Positions 4,796 to 5,802 of a DNA stretch of 5,802 nucleotides are shown piece after piece. Below the pieces are notes generated by a model. It was not told where the DNA came from, searched no databases, and saw only the letters and a list, made by a program, of their open reading frames with translations. Position numbers and translations under genes: made by a program. The stretch is taken from positions 1-5,802 of the forward strand of contig JBKHDD010000244.1 in the NCBI GenBank assembly GCA_046541515.1, read 5' to 3'. Position 1 is the stretch's first letter. Each line of letters begins with the position of its first letter. Origin of the DNA: CAYFVR01 sp046541515 (GTDB taxonomy: Bacteria > Desulfobacterota > Desulfobacteria > Desulfobacterales > Desulfococcaceae).

Positions 4796-5199
4796 GCTGA
4801 ACCTCCAATGGTTGCATAGATGCCGGCGCCCATGGAGACAACTGGCCAGTCGCAAGGGAAGAAGGATGATCCATTCACACGCCAAGACTCGCCATGCCAA
4901 GCCGAATTCCGGATTCGGCGACGGAATGGGAAGGCGATGGAAGCTTTGAGGAACAGGTTCATTCCGGGAGCGAAAAAGGCCATGGTTTCCGGCGATTTTT
5001 GTTGAGACGAAAATAATACGGAAATCCGTTGGGGCCAGTTTTTTCCGTTGGGAATGAAAAAAAGGCAGGCGAAGCGGAAGTTCGGAGAGTCGGGAGGCCG
5101 AACTGCATATTTGCGCGCGAATCGCGCCGAGCTTGAGGACGCCGACAAAGGGCGTTCCACAAAATCGATCCCCAGGTCCAGAAGAGCGAAAGCCGGCGC
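4796..5199. other. 404-bp stretch without a convincing gene
   Basis: This gap separates the membrane methyltransferase from the transporter permease. Open frames cross it on both strands, but their translations are rich in Arg, Pro and Ser, lack family motifs, and none has a ribosome binding site at a useful start. It includes an inverted repeat, GCCGAAT (4901-4907) with ATTCGGC (4913-4919), and the ribosome binding site of the methyltransferase at 4801-4806. A weak minus-strand promoter may lie near 4815-4845 (TTGTCT, 17 bases, TATGCA). No tRNA or clear terminator is seen. It could be a decayed gene, a regulatory leader or plain spacer. Confidence 0.5.
4901..4919. repeat. 7-bp inverted repeat
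   Basis: GCCGAAT (4901-4907) and ATTCGGC (4913-4919) flank TCCGG, about 105 bases upstream of the membrane methyltransferase start. It may be an operator or a hairpin. No T-run is attached on either strand. A repeat of this length can arise by chance. Confidence 0.35.
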
Positions 5200-5802
5200 C
5201 TACTCGTTCCAAGAAAACAGGAGAGAGCCGATGGCCAGGGCGGCGACGGTCATCCCGGCGAGAATGGCGATTTCCGGCGTGACTTCGGCCAGGCCCGCGC
5301 CTTCGTTCATGACCCGACGCACGCCACGCAGAAGATGGGTCAGGGGCAGAATTTCCGCGACCTTGCGGAGCCATTCCGGCGCGCCTTCCAGGGAAAACCA
5401 GACCTCCGAGAGAAACATCATGGGCCAGCCGATAAAGTTGATGACCCCGCTGGCGAACTCCTCGCTGGACCCTCTGGAAGCAACGATCATGCCGAGGGCG
5501 GTGAGGCTCAGACCTCCCAGGAAATAAAGCAGCATGATAACCAGCACCGATCCTCGCACTTCAAAGTCGAAAATCAGATCGCAGCCGTACCACATGACCA
5601 ACAGAATGAACATCAACACGAAAATCCGGGAAATCATCTGGGCGGTCAGGTATTCAAAAGGCCGCAGCGGGGTGGCCTTGAACCGCTTCAGCACGCCGTT
5701 TTTTCGGTAGCGGACGATGATGAAGCCCACGCCCCACAACGCGCTGAACATCATGTTCATGGCCAGAATGCCGGGAAACAGCCAGTCGATATAGCGGATC
5801 GG
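5200..5802 (-). CDS. ABC-2 family transporter permease, C-terminal part
   Basis: The frame is open from the right edge and ends at TAG 5200-5202. An ATG at 5760 is internal, because the 14 codons before it (RYIDWLFPGILA and neighbours) are good family sequence. About 200 residues are visible. They carry the ABC-2 (COG0842-type) pattern: a membrane helix with MNMMFSALWGVGF, the cytoplasmic loop RKNGVLKRFKATPLRPFEYL that contacts the ATPase, then three more helices (FVLMFILLVMWYGC, VIMLLYFLGGLSLTALGMI, VINFIGWPMMFLSEVWF), the LPLTHLLRGVRRVM amphipathic motif, and a last helix ending LLFSWNE. Such permeases work with a separate ATP-binding subunit to export drugs, lipids or polysaccharides; the substrate is not evident. 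The ATPase gene probably lies beyond the right edge. The missing N-terminus should hold the first helix and an extracytoplasmic domain. Confidence 0.93.
   Translation of the reverse strand, partial: PIRYIDWLFPGILAMNMMFSALWGVGFIIVRYRKNGVLKRFKATPLRPFEYLTAQMISRIFVLMFILLVMWYGCDLIFDFEVRGSVLVIMLLYFLGGLSLTALGMIVASRGSSEEFASGVINFIGWPMMFLSEVWFSLEGAPEWLRKVAEILPLTHLLRGVRRVMNEGAGLAEVTPEIAILAGMTVAALAIGSLLFSWNE

Noticed and set aside
4145..4819. Plus-strand frame of 224 codons antisense to both methyltransferases
   Set aside because: Gln/Lys/Pro-rich translation without domains; the minus strand carries the real motifs.
4820..5005. Plus-strand 61-codon frame in the 404-bp gap
   Set aside because: No Shine-Dalgarno before the ATG and no motif; it is not supported as a gene.
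4796..5374. N-terminal extension of the membrane methyltransferase to ATG 5374
   Set aside because: It would overlap the transporter permease and lacks membrane or family features; ATG 4795 has a good GGAGGT ribosome binding site.

Overview
This is a GC-rich bacterial chromosomal window. Gene content (an HD-domain protein with a DADKFRWGPDNF-type signature, a DUF1232 plus J-domain fusion, and a flavin reductase with a Cys motif of the kind common in anaerobes) suggests a Desulfobacterota-like ('deltaproteobacterial') anaerobe. That assignment rests on my memory of the families, not on a search. No mobile element, CRISPR array, rRNA or tRNA is visible.

Left half, plus strand (1-3450). The window opens inside a probably exported NTF2-like protein. 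Two hairpins follow it, one a perfect 30-bp palindrome. Next come an HD-domain phosphohydrolase and, 4 bp later, a small membrane-anchored J-domain cochaperone. An intrinsic terminator closes this block. Behind it lies a MntA/HepT toxin-antitoxin pair with lower GC and different codon use. The nucleotidyltransferase antitoxin MntA is intact. The HEPN toxin HepT is split by a frameshift at CCCCTTTGA, with its catalytic RX4HXY motif in the downstream frame. A flavodoxin-fold NAD(P)H:FMN reductase-like gene with a strong ribosome binding site follows.

Centre (3125-3588). This AT-richer gap holds what looks like a complete small transcription unit: a TTGACA promoter, a perfect Shine-Dalgarno, a 52-codon Cys-rich ORF and a strong GC hairpin/T7 terminator. 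The peptide carries the motif C-x5-R-W-x7-C twice with identical spacing. I do not recognise it, and it is the best candidate here for something undescribed. An antisense ORF with its own good ribosome binding site overlaps it.

Right half, minus strand (3589-5802). Reading leftward there are the C-terminal part of an ABC-2 family export permease (running off the right edge), about 400 bp with no convincing gene, an isoprenylcysteine/phospholipid-type membrane methyltransferase, and a soluble class I SAM methyltransferase. Between the two methyltransferases is a 16-bp site one base away from the perfect palindrome TGTTCCACGTGGAACA, a parS-like sequence. The plus- and minus-strand blocks converge on the 3516-3551 terminator.
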